A DNA stretch of 40,547 nt from Rhodobacteraceae bacterium UBA7436 (GTDB taxonomy: Bacteria; Pseudomonadota; Alphaproteobacteria; Rhodobacterales; Rhodobacteraceae). Of the stretch, positions 1 through 7,266 are shown piece after piece. The number at the start of each line of letters is the position of its first letter. Positions within the stretch are counted from its first letter, which is position 1. The stretch is from assembly GCA_002478745.1 (NCBI GenBank), contig DLQI01000083.1:1-40547 (forward strand). The letters are read 5' to 3'. Made by a program: the position numbers and the translations under genes. The notes beneath the pieces were generated by a model. The model saw only the letters and a list, made by a program, of their open reading frames with translations, was not told the DNA's origin and ran no database searches.

Positions 1-37
1 TTTGCAATCCGCTGCATAACCACTCTACCAACTCGCC
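1..37 (-). tRNA. tRNA-Cys (anticodon GCA), cut by the window edge
   Basis: On the minus strand this reads GGCGAGU (acceptor 5' side), a D-arm containing GGUUAUGCAG, and an anticodon arm ending in the context UUGCAAA. The GCA anticodon lies at 3-5. The D-arm and anticodon arm match bacterial tRNA-Cys closely. The 3' half lies outside the window. I placed the 5' end at 37 so that the distance from acceptor to anticodon stem matches the family; the bases GGC further out would make the molecule three bases too long. Confidence 0.88.
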
Positions 38-182
38 GCCAAGGTAGTGTGAGAGGGATTAGCTCAATTGATTTGCGCCTGCAAGGCCTCCTCTGTTCAA
101 TTTGCATCAAGCTAACATTGCCGCGCCTCATTAGATGTGGCACATCAGGACTCAAATAGAAATTTACGAACGAGTTCAGCAG

Positions 183-836
183 ATGACAGACTTTGCGATG
201 CGCCGCACAATGATGGTCGACACACAGGTTCGCCCTTCAGATGTGACTAAATTCCCAATCATCGATGCGATGTTATCAGTTGCGCGCGAGGACTTTGTGC
301 CTGCAGCACAAAGAGAAGCCGCATATATGGGTGAAAACCTGCCATTGGGCGCTGCCCGTGTGGTTTTGGAGCCACGTACGCTGGCCAAAATGTTGGACGC
401 TTTGAATATCCAAAACAACGAGTTGGTTTTGGATATCGGTACTGGATTCGGGTATTCATCGGCTGTTGTGGCACATATGGCGGAAGCGGTTGTCGCTGTC
501 GAAGAAGATGAAGTGATGGTTGCAGAGGCCCAAGAAGCGCTAAGCGCGGCTGGCATGGACAATGTGATTCTTCACACAGATTCGCTTTCGGCAGGCGCGA
601 CACAGCATGGCCCGTATGATGTTATCTTAATCCAAGGCGGCGTTGAAGAAATTCCCGCGACCGTGTTGGGCCAATTGAAAGAAGGTGGCCGCATAGCCGG
701 TATCTTCATGTCTGGAGCTCTTGGTGAGGTTCGCCTTGGTCACAAGATTGATGGCAAGATGAACTGGCGCATGTCTTTTAATGCTGGTGCCCCAGTATTG
801 GATGGCTTTGCGAAGGCAAATGGCTTCAACCTGTAA
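183..836 (+). CDS. pcm: Protein-L-isoaspartate O-methyltransferase family protein
   Basis: This is a SAM-dependent methyltransferase of the PCMT family, which repairs isoaspartyl residues in damaged cytosolic proteins. The SAM-binding motif I reads LDIGTGFGYSS, followed by the acidic end of strand 2 (VAVEEDE). The N-terminal part (VDTQVRPSDV ... VAREDFVP) is typical of the alphaproteobacterial branch. The product has 217 residues, a normal length. The frame is open back to an ATG at 135, but family members begin at the MTDFAMRRTMM segment, so I start at 183. No strong ribosome binding site precedes either start. It is not tightly coupled to its neighbours. In many relatives a tolC-like gene follows; here a PopZ-like gene follows directly. 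The true substrate of this branch is uncertain. Confidence 0.85.
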   Translation: MTDFAMRRTMMVDTQVRPSDVTKFPIIDAMLSVAREDFVPAAQREAAYMGENLPLGAARVVLEPRTLAKMLDALNIQNNELVLDIGTGFGYSSAVVAHMAEAVVAVEEDEVMVAEAQEALSAAGMDNVILHTDSLSAGATQHGPYDVILIQGGVEEIPATVLGQLKEGGRIAGIFMSGALGEVRLGHKIDGKMNWRMSFNAGAPVLDGFAKANGFNL

Positions 837-941
837 GTCTGCGTTTTTACGGCTGAATTTAATCTAGTTCCTACTTTAGTGGGCTGTTGTCCGAATCTCT
901 GACCCGATGTATCGTCGCGTTAGGCAAGAGTGGTATAAAAA

Positions 942-1826
942 ATGTCAGACCCAGTAACGAATGTAGAAGTCGAAGACGTATTGTCTTCTATCCGCCGGTT
1001 GGTTTCGGACGATAACCGTCCGTCTATGAAAACGGCGACACCAGTAAAGTTATCTCCGGATCGCCTGGTTTTAACGCCTGCTTTGCGTGTTGAAGACGAT
1101 CAAGACGAAGATGAAGCTGTGGTAGAACCTACAATCCAAGCATGGTCTGAATTTGGCGCGGGTCCTGAGGATCAGGATGCGAATTTAGCCGACAGATCTG
1201 AAAATAATAGTGACGCTACATCCGATGTGTATGAACCAGAGCAGGCGGAGGCCGTTCAAGATCATGATGAGCAACCGCAAGAAGAAACGCATGATGTGTC
1301 AGAGGCGCCCGCAGCAGAGCCGTTTGTACTAGAATCTGTTGTTAATCATGCTGAACCAGAAATGGACGCCCCTTTTGAAGAGATAGCCGAGGCAGACATA
1401 CCTGATCATGAGGCCGAAGCTGCGTTTTTCGCAGACCAATCCGAATCTTTGACGTCAAAAATTGCCGCTCTTGAGGCAGTTATTGGCAAGACCGACGACC
1501 AATGGGAACCAGACGACACCGGCAGCAGCGATTACTCGGGAACAGAGGCACCATCCATGAAATGGGAAGACGTTGGATCTGATAATGATGCGGATAACGC
1601 TGAGGGGGACAACGCGGAAACTGTTGAGGTTGATGTTGAACCGCAGCAAGCTGCATTTTCTCAATCTGCAGATGAGCTTTTGGATGAGGACGCTTTGCGC
1701 GATATCGTGAGCGAAATCGTACGCGAAGAATTGCAGGGCGCTTTGGGCGAACGCATCACACGCAATGTTCGCAAATTGGTACGCCGTGAAATCCACCGTG
1801 CCCTTGCAGCGCAAGAACTCGAATAA
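942..1826 (+). CDS. PopZ-like polar organizing protein (DUF2497 family)
   Basis: A 294-residue, strongly acidic protein with three parts. A short conserved N-terminal helix (VEDVLSSIRRLVSD, about residues 10-24) comes first. A long low-complexity Asp/Glu-rich linker follows (about 35-235). The C-terminal helical block (about 240-290) contains DIVSEIVREELQG and ends RREIHRALAAQELE. This architecture is that of PopZ/DUF2497, which in Caulobacter forms a polar matrix that tethers the chromosome origin and recruits regulators. The role here is inferred from the architecture. The linker is enriched in E, D, A and V and is probably disordered. The gene stands alone, with no obvious ribosome binding site in front of the ATG and about 105 bases of upstream region that could hold a promoter. 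Confidence 0.75.
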   Translation: MSDPVTNVEVEDVLSSIRRLVSDDNRPSMKTATPVKLSPDRLVLTPALRVEDDQDEDEAVVEPTIQAWSEFGAGPEDQDANLADRSENNSDATSDVYEPEQAEAVQDHDEQPQEETHDVSEAPAAEPFVLESVVNHAEPEMDAPFEEIAEADIPDHEAEAAFFADQSESLTSKIAALEAVIGKTDDQWEPDDTGSSDYSGTEAPSMKWEDVGSDNDADNAEGDNAETVEVDVEPQQAAFSQSADELLDEDALRDIVSEIVREELQGALGERITRNVRKLVRREIHRALAAQELE

Positions 1827-1862
1827 ACTTGTGAAAATCAGATGGACTTTGCCGATTTTGAC

Positions 1863-1877
1863 TGCCTAAGCTAGGCA
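1863..1877 (+). promoter_or_regulatory. Short perfect hairpin just before the YdjM-like gene
   Basis: TGCCTA and TAGGCA pair around an AGC loop, 16 bases upstream of the ATG at 1894 and just before its GGGGAAA ribosome binding site. It may be a weak stop for the PopZ-like gene or affect translation; no T-run follows. Confidence 0.3.
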
Positions 1878-1893
1878 ATCATTGGGGAAAGTC

Positions 1894-2469
1894 ATGAATA
1901 CACCAGCTCATTTATTGATTGGCGCAGCTGTTTTTGGACGGCCCGCTACCTCGCGCATTCTAGGCTCGGCTTTGATCGGCGCGATGCTGCCCGATCTATC
2001 GTTGTATCTGATGGCCGGTGTTTCATTGATTTTGTTGAAAATCCCACCAGAGACCGTTTTCGGTGAGCTGTATTTTTCAGATGGCTGGCAGATGGTTTTC
2101 GCGATCGACAACTCGTTCTTTATTTGGCTAGGGCTTTTGGCGCTGGCTATTTGGTGGCGCAGCCAATGGGCAATTGCACTTACGTGTGCCGCGCTTCTGC
2201 ATTTGGCGTTGGATTTTCCACTACATCACGATGATGGACGTGCCCATTTTTGGCCAGCTTCGTGGTGGGTGTTCGAAAGTCCCCTGAGTTATTGGGACAT
2301 AAACCATGGGGCACGCTGGGTTGCCCCAATTGAGGGGGTTCTGGCCCTTATTGCATTTGTGATGCTGTGGTTGCGCAAAGCACCTTGGTGGGTGATGGGC
2401 TTGTGCATTCCGATGGTGCTGGCCGAATTGTGGATCGTGCGTCAGTGGCTGTTCATCTTCCAGCAATGA
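1894..2469 (+). CDS. YdjM-like (DUF457-type) multi-pass membrane protein
   Basis: A 191-residue inner-membrane protein with about five hydrophobic segments. It carries the pattern of the YdjM/membrane-bound metal-dependent hydrolase family: an early His (TPAHLLIGA), an LPDLSLYL segment, and a His/Asp cluster HLALDFPLHHDD in mid-protein. These His and Asp residues would be the candidate metal ligands. The ATG at 1894 has a GGGGAAA ribosome binding site 2-3 bases upstream. A TTG twelve bases earlier is less likely. Similar proteins in this family are often annotated as cobalamin biosynthesis proteins without good reason; nothing here supports that. The substrate is unknown. It converges on the DUF6280-like gene with a strong terminator between them. 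Confidence 0.6.
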   Translation: MNTPAHLLIGAAVFGRPATSRILGSALIGAMLPDLSLYLMAGVSLILLKIPPETVFGELYFSDGWQMVFAIDNSFFIWLGLLALAIWWRSQWAIALTCAALLHLALDFPLHHDDGRAHFWPASWWVFESPLSYWDINHGARWVAPIEGVLALIAFVMLWLRKAPWWVMGLCIPMVLAELWIVRQWLFIFQQ

Positions 2470-2499
2470 ACAATCGGCAAAATTCTGGTTCTACAAATG

Positions 2500-2530
2500 A
2501 AAAACGCGCCCGAACAGAGGGCGCGTTTTT
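2500..2530. terminator. Bidirectional rho-independent terminator
   Basis: A perfect 12-bp inverted repeat (AAAAACGCGCCC and GGGCGCGTTTTT) surrounds a 7-base loop. It has T-runs on both strands and lies between two convergent genes, so it can stop transcription from both sides. Confidence 0.9.
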
Positions 2531-2561
2531 CAAAATCGATCATGGCAGTTAAATCAAATTA

Positions 2562-2882
2562 TTATGCCGCTTCAGCCTGTTGGGCTGCGTTACGACGTTC
2601 GCTTTCTTCGCGTGACAGGGCTACAGACGTCCGTACACCTTTGCCAACAAAGTCCATAAGACCAGTTACAACCCGTTCGTTCGGGTCAATACCTGCGCAG
2701 CTAAGCACTTCGCGACCATCGCGAGAGCGTGCCCAACGAGCGATTTGTTCTGGACCATTGCCATACTTCTTGTCGTCAGCAATTGCGTCATCCAGTGCAG
2801 CCAGTACGACAGCTGCGAATAGTTTGCGTGCACGATTACCTTGTTCGTTATTAAAGGCAGTGCCGTCAACGAAGTCTTTCAT
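2562..2882 (-). CDS. DUF6280-like conserved protein of unknown function
   Basis: A 106-residue, probably cytosolic and helical protein starting MKDFVDGTAFNNEQGNRAR. I recognise it as a family highly conserved among Rhodobacteraceae (DUF6280, from memory) without a known role. Notable segments are the AVVLAALDDAIADDKK helix, a charged RWARSRDGREVL segment, and a C-terminal SREESERRNAAQQAEAA tail likely to form a helix. No catalytic motif is visible. I start at 2882 because GAAAGGACGACGG places a good ribosome binding site in front of that ATG; an ATG 15 bases upstream lacks one. The gene is divergent from efp and shares an intergenic region with a striking dyad at 2968-2988. Confidence 0.7.
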   Translation of the reverse strand: MKDFVDGTAFNNEQGNRARKLFAAVVLAALDDAIADDKKYGNGPEQIARWARSRDGREVLSCAGIDPNERVVTGLMDFVGKGVRTSVALSREESERRNAAQQAEAA

Positions 2883-2967
2883 CCGTCGTCCTTTCAATTA
2901 TTCTTGCTCTTGTCTTCTTGGCGTAAGGCCTCTTATGACCTAATTGACTCGATTCGGATAGGCTGAT

Positions 2968-2988
2968 TTTGCATAGCTTCTATGCAAA
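2968..2988. promoter_or_regulatory. Operator-like perfect dyad between the DUF6280-like gene and efp
   Basis: Half-sites TTTGCATAG and CTATGCAAA form a perfect 9-bp inverted repeat with a 3-base spacer (CTT). It sits 86 bases from the DUF6280-like start and 115 bases from the efp start. A partial third copy (GTGCATA) follows at 2991-2997. The size and spacing resemble a binding site for a dimeric repressor. Which protein binds it is unknown. Confidence 0.45.
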
Positions 2989-3102
2989 TTGTGCATACCT
3001 AGTGATGGGCCCTCTGAAATATCGTTGTCTTGCAGTGGACAAGCCAACTAGATATAGGGACGAACAACTTTCCATCAACCTTTTGACGTGGTTTTGACTC
3101 AT

Positions 3103-3666
3103 ATGCCTAAAATTAACGGAAACGAAATTCGCCCAGGAAATGTACTGGAACACAACGACAGCCTTTGGGCTGCGGTCAAAGTGGACCACGTAAAACCCGG
3201 AAAAGGTGGCGCATTTGCACAGGTTGAGCTGCGCAATCTTCGCAACGGTTCTAAGTTGAACGAGCGCTTTCGCAGCGCCGACAAAGTAGAAAAGGTGCGC
3301 CTTGAGCAAAAGGACCAACAGTTCTTGTTTGAAGACGATGGTCTTTTGACAGTGATGGACATGGAAACCTACGAGCAAGTTCAATTGCCAGCCGAATTGC
3401 TGGGTGAAACCCGTCCGTTCCTTCAAGATGGTATGACCATCGTTGTTGAGTTCCACGATACCGAAGCTTTGAACGCACGTTTGCCGCAAAAGGTAATCTG
3501 CAAAATCGCGGAAACTGAGCCAGTTGTTAAAGGCCAGACAGCCGCGAATTCGTTCAAACCAGCTATTCTTGAAAATGGCGTAAAAGTTATGGTGCCACCG
3601 TTTGTTGGCCCAGACGAAGACATCGTCGTGAACACAGACACGATGGAATATTCCGAACGCGCCTAA
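3103..3666 (+). CDS. efp: Translation elongation factor P
   Basis: EF-P binds between the ribosomal P and E sites and restores peptide-bond formation at polyproline stretches. The 187-residue product has the normal length with three beta-barrel domains: the KOW-like N-terminal domain (MPKINGNEIRPGNVLEH ...), a central OB domain, and the C-terminal OB domain ending NTDTMEYSERA. The loop KPGKGGAF carries Lys34, the residue that is lysylated by EpmA in species that modify it; I see no epmA here. The start at 3103 matches the family's MPKI start; a GTG 15 bases upstream is rejected. It is followed by a strong terminator and is probably a single-gene transcript. Confidence 0.97.
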   Translation: MPKINGNEIRPGNVLEHNDSLWAAVKVDHVKPGKGGAFAQVELRNLRNGSKLNERFRSADKVEKVRLEQKDQQFLFEDDGLLTVMDMETYEQVQLPAELLGETRPFLQDGMTIVVEFHDTEALNARLPQKVICKIAETEPVVKGQTAANSFKPAILENGVKVMVPPFVGPDEDIVVNTDTMEYSERA

Positions 3667-3693
3667 TTGGCCTGAACGATATTCTTTAAATTC

Positions 3694-3724
3694 AAAAGAC
3701 CCTTCTTTTTAGGAGGGTCTTTTT
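3694..3724 (+). terminator. Rho-independent terminator of efp
   Basis: AAAAGACCCTTC pairs with GGAGGGTCTTTT (one G-T pair) around a 6-base loop, with a T-run at the end. The A-run on the other side suggests it also works for ygfZ coming from the opposite strand. Confidence 0.88.
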
Positions 3725-3747
3725 CGTTTGGAGGGAAGGAGAATGGC

Positions 3748-4503
3748 CTACTTTTGGCCGTCCCACGTTATTTTGGCTTCACCAGCCTGCATTGGCCCTG
3801 TGGCGCGATCAAAACGCAGGTAAGCAATGGCGACATCGCCCGCGCGGCTTAGTAATGTGCCCGCAGCCTTGTCATTCGCGCTAATGGGCGTGCCACTTTC
3901 AGCAGGGCCCGTTATTTTGACCTGCGCCAATCCTTTGCGCAGTTCCGTTTTGTGTTTCATCCGCGCGGTCACTTCTTGGCCTACATAACAGCCTTTGCGA
4001 AAATCAACGCCGTTGAGACGCTCAAAGCCTGCTTCAAGGATGAAAGTATCAGGAGTGAGGTCTATCCCACTGGCCGGAATGGTATGTTGGACCCGAAGGG
4101 CGCTCCAGTCGACATCTGTGCCGGTTGGCTCATCACTTCGATAGGCGCGCCATCCCAGATCAGACGTGCGCGGGTCGATGTAGCCGTCCTTAGGAAGGTC
4201 AGATAAACCACGGTGTACGTGGAGATCTGTTAGGGCAATTTGTACGTCGGCGCGCAGCTTGTACATTGTCAGTCGCTGCACCAATGCATCCGTCTGGGCC
4301 GCGTCCGTGTCCATCAGGATATCGTGGCCATCAGCCAGCAGAAAGAAGTCTGCCAGATACTTGCCTTGAGGCGTCAGAATGGCGGCATAGACCAAACCAT
4401 TGTCCACTTTGCCAACATCATTTGTGACCAACCCTTGCAAGAAATCGCGCGTGTCTTTTCCGCTTAGGCGTAAAATGCGGCGTGTAGGTGCAGTGGGGGT
4501 CAT
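3748..4503 (-). CDS. ygfZ: YgfZ-type folate-binding protein (GcvT-like)
   Basis: A 251-residue member of the YgfZ/IBA57 branch of the GcvT fold, which binds tetrahydrofolate and assists maturation or repair of Fe-S enzymes such as MiaB. The family signature is seen as KGCYVGQEVTARMKHK near residue 190. The N-terminal fold segment LSGKDTRDFLQGLVTNDV and the YAAILTPQGKYLADFF strand are typical. The start at 4503 has an AGAGGAAG ribosome binding site; the open frame extends 39 bases further upstream without one. miaB, a possible client, is in the same window at 28.7 kb. It is divergent from the glycosyltransferase gene with a 67-base gap. Confidence 0.9.
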   Translation of the reverse strand: MTPTAPTRRILRLSGKDTRDFLQGLVTNDVGKVDNGLVYAAILTPQGKYLADFFLLADGHDILMDTDAAQTDALVQRLTMYKLRADVQIALTDLHVHRGLSDLPKDGYIDPRTSDLGWRAYRSDEPTGTDVDWSALRVQHTIPASGIDLTPDTFILEAGFERLNGVDFRKGCYVGQEVTARMKHKTELRKGLAQVKITGPAESGTPISANDKAAGTLLSRAGDVAIAYLRFDRATGPMQAGEAKITWDGQK

Positions 4504-4570
4504 TCGTTGCTTCCTCTTGAGGTTCTTAGTGTCATATAGCACCTTGTTGTGACTTCAAAAGGGCTGAGAC

Positions 4571-5245
4571 ATGCGTGCACCGATTTCTGTTATAGTGCCA
4601 ACACTGAATGCAGGCATTGGGCTACATCATACCCTGTCTTGTTTGATGAAAGCCTTGGACGCTGGATTGATCCGTGAGGTGATTGTGTCTGACGCGGGAT
4701 CAACGGATCAGACCCTTGAGATTGCCAAAGATTGGGGAGCCGAAGTGGTGAGCGGCGCGCCTTCGCGTGGTGGGCAACTACAGCGGGGATGTGGCGCGGC
4801 CAAAGGCGAATGGTTACTGGTATTACATGCGGACACTGTTTTGAGTGAGGGTTGGGGCAATGCTGCGGTCCAGCACCTACAAACTGGCGATGCTGGTTGG
4901 TTCAGCCTACAGTTTGATGGTGGCGGCGTTAAAGGGAAGTTTGTTGCGTTCTGGGCTAATTTGCGCAGCCACTTGGGGCTTCCATACGGTGATCAAGGGT
5001 TGCTTGTATCACGCACACTATATGATGTTGTCGGTGGTTACCGTGACATCCCCCTAATGGAAGATGTCGCGTTGTCGCGAGCGCTGAAAGGCAAGTTGCG
5101 CCGTATTGATGCCACCGCAATAACAAGCGCGGTGAAATACCAGAAACAAGGTTGGCTGAAACGCGGTGGCCGTAACCTAATCACATTGCTGCAGTATTTT
5201 TCAGGTGCTGATCCTGAAGTCTTGGCTGAGCGCTATCGTCGTTAA
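4571..5245 (+). CDS. Family 2 glycosyltransferase, TIGR04283 type
   Basis: A 224-residue GT-A fold glycosyltransferase. The N-terminus ISVIVPTLNAG and the VSDAGSTDQTLEIA segment form the nucleotide-sugar site, and LLVLHADTVL carries the DxD-equivalent. MEDVALSRALK supplies the catalytic-base region. The SRGGQLQRGCGAAKGEWLL segment is characteristic of the group called rSAM/selenodomain-associated transferase 2. No radical-SAM or other partner gene of that group is nearby, so the substrate is unknown. It ends in a TTAA tetranucleotide in which its own TAA stop overlaps the TAA stop of the convergent ABC transporter, leaving no room for a terminator between them. Confidence 0.85.
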   Translation: MRAPISVIVPTLNAGIGLHHTLSCLMKALDAGLIREVIVSDAGSTDQTLEIAKDWGAEVVSGAPSRGGQLQRGCGAAKGEWLLVLHADTVLSEGWGNAAVQHLQTGDAGWFSLQFDGGGVKGKFVAFWANLRSHLGLPYGDQGLLVSRTLYDVVGGYRDIPLMEDVALSRALKGKLRRIDATAITSAVKYQKQGWLKRGGRNLITLLQYFSGADPEVLAERYRR

Positions 5246-7125
5246 CCGAAGAACTTAAATTTCATCCGCTCCAAGATGCCTTGGCGGACAACAGGAACAG
5301 TATCGGTTGAACGCCCAAACTTTGACAGCTTGGGGACATCGCTAACCTGTTTTCCGTCACGGAATTGCAGGCGATACAAGTCGGCGTAGATGCCGCCGCG
5401 TTTCAGCAATTCATCATGCGTGCCCTGATCCATGACGCGACCGCGATCCATGACCACGATTTTGTCGGCACCACGAATAGTGGACAAGCGGTGCGCAATC
5501 ACGATCGTAGTGCGACCAGCCGACAGTTTGTCCAATGCCTCTTGGACCACGTTTTCAGATTGGGCATCCAGTGCTGAAGTTGCCTCGTCCAGCAATAGGA
5601 TTGGCGTATCTCTCAGTAGGGCACGCGCGATGACAACGCGTTGGCGCTGGCCACCTGAAAGGGCGGAACCACGCGGCCCAACTTTAGTATCCAAGCCTTC
5701 GGGAAGGTTTTCAAGGAAGTCTGATACGTGCGCTGCATCTAGAACGCCTTTAAGCTGCTCGTCGGTTACATCCGTACGACCCAGCAGGATATTTTCGCGC
5801 AGGGTTTCGTCAAACAGCAACGCTTCCTGTGTCACGACAGAGAAAAGACCACGCAAATCGTTCAAAGCTATATCAGGCGTGGGAACGCCACTGATCTCGA
5901 TGGACCCTGTCAGTGGGTCCACAAGACGGGTCAGCAGATTAAAGATTGTCGATTTTCCAGCACCTGAAGCGCCAACAAGAGCGGTCGTTTTGCCAGGCTC
6001 TGCGACCAACGATAGGTCGTGTAGAACCGTATTGTCTCCGTAGGCCAAAGTTACATTTTTCAATGTAACTTTTGGTGTGCCGTCTGGAATTGCGACTGGG
6101 TTCTTTGTTGTTGTGAGCGTGATTGGTGCCTCCAATAGTTCTTTAACCCGTTCAATTGCAGCAGCCGCGACTTGCCAAAGTCCACTCACTCCGCCCAAAC
6201 GGCGCAAGGGTTCAAAGGCAAAACCCATAGCCGTGAAAAAGGTCATGAACTGGCCGATCGATTTTTCACCGGCGATGATTTCTGAGCCACCGTAAAGGAT
6301 CACGGACATGAACCCGATGCCTGACATGATATCGACCATCGCTGGAATCGCAGAGGCACCAAAGGCAGATTTGATTTCAGTGCGCACAAACCGCTTTGTC
6401 AGCGTCTTGTATTGGCGGGATTGGTACTGTTCTAAGGCGTTCAATTTGATTTGAACGATGCCGTGGAACACTTCGTCCAAGCGTGTGCTTAGGTGTGCAC
6501 CCAAATCGCGGGCAATGCCGGCTTGGCGACGCACATAGCGCTGTGCCATGGCAGCGGGAAGAACGAGGGCAGGGATGCCAACACAAGCCAACAGCGCCCA
6601 GATTGGGTCAACGCTTATTGCGATCCCTAGAAGAATGAACAGGCCGATCAAGTCGCGCCCTGCACCCGTGATGATTGCGCGCCAGACATCGCCAACAGCG
6701 TTAACATCTGCCTGAACTCGCTGTATCAAGAATCCGGGTGGGTGTGATTGATGGAATGCGCCATCTTGCTTCATCATTTGTGCTAACAAATCAATGCGTA
6801 ACGCAGCTGCAGTTCGCTGAGCGATGGTGGTCAAAAGCAGTTTTTGAGAGATGGAAGAAATTGCACGGACGACAAAGATCGTTATCAGCATCGCGCCGAC
6901 CCAGTACAGCGTTGTGCTGTTGCCAGCCACAAATGCATCGTCAAACATAGGTTGCATCATGTAACTAAGCGCGCCCAGCGTTGATCCCTCAAGGAACATG
7001 AAGAAGACGGCCAAGCCCATCATTGGAATGTGTTTTTTCAGATATCCGCGCCACAGCCACGCAATCAATTGCCCGGATGGTTGGTTTTCTGCCTGATCTT
7101 GGATGGGAGTATTTGATGCGGTCAC
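5242..7125 (-). CDS. MsbA-like ABC exporter, fused permease and ATPase
   Basis: A half-transporter of about 627 residues, acting in the inner membrane as a homodimer. The N-terminal half has six predicted membrane helices, and the C-terminal half is an ATPase. The ATPase has Walker A (GASGAGKST, about residue 386), the signature LSGGQRQRV (about 489), Walker B (ILLLDEATSALD, about 507) and the H-loop AHRLST. The family exports lipids (MsbA) or drugs; the exact cargo cannot be read from sequence. The start is uncertain. The frame is open to a TTG at 7206, but that extension is short, basic and unlike the family, so I use the GTG at 7125; neither has a clear ribosome binding site. A C-terminal extension of about 40 residues (DVPKLSKFGRS ... 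FKFFG) follows the usual end. Confidence 0.9.
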   Translation of the reverse strand: MTASNTPIQDQAENQPSGQLIAWLWRGYLKKHIPMMGLAVFFMFLEGSTLGALSYMMQPMFDDAFVAGNSTTLYWVGAMLITIFVVRAISSISQKLLLTTIAQRTAAALRIDLLAQMMKQDGAFHQSHPPGFLIQRVQADVNAVGDVWRAIITGAGRDLIGLFILLGIAISVDPIWALLACVGIPALVLPAAMAQRYVRRQAGIARDLGAHLSTRLDEVFHGIVQIKLNALEQYQSRQYKTLTKRFVRTEIKSAFGASAIPAMVDIMSGIGFMSVILYGGSEIIAGEKSIGQFMTFFTAMGFAFEPLRRLGGVSGLWQVAAAAIERVKELLEAPITLTTTKNPVAIPDGTPKVTLKNVTLAYGDNTVLHDLSLVAEPGKTTALVGASGAGKSTIFNLLTRLVDPLTGSIEISGVPTPDIALNDLRGLFSVVTQEALLFDETLRENILLGRTDVTDEQLKGVLDAAHVSDFLENLPEGLDTKVGPRGSALSGGQRQRVVIARALLRDTPILLLDEATSALDAQSENVVQEALDKLSAGRTTIVIAHRLSTIRGADKIVVMDRGRVMDQGTHDELLKRGGIYADLYRLQFRDGKQVSDVPKLSKFGRSTDTVPVVRQGILERMKFKFFG

Positions 7126-7266
7126 GGGGTGCGCCTGTATCGTTTTTATCAATCGGTTTAATGGGTGTTTAGAGCGATGCAAGTGCTGCGGCAAGCGAAT
7201 GCGCAATTGACGCCACCGTAAAGCCGCTTAGGTTGCCCTTAAGACGCAAGCAAAAAGGGTCCCTTC

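Noticed and set aside
176..603. Long antisense open frames over pcm, popZ, valS and the fab genes
   Set aside because: They mirror the codon structure of real genes on the other strand, have no ribosome binding sites and no recognisable domains.
7126..7206. N-terminal extension of the ABC exporter to a TTG at 7206
   Set aside because: The extra 27 residues are basic and unlike the family and no ribosome binding site is visible, though the chosen GTG is not well supported either.
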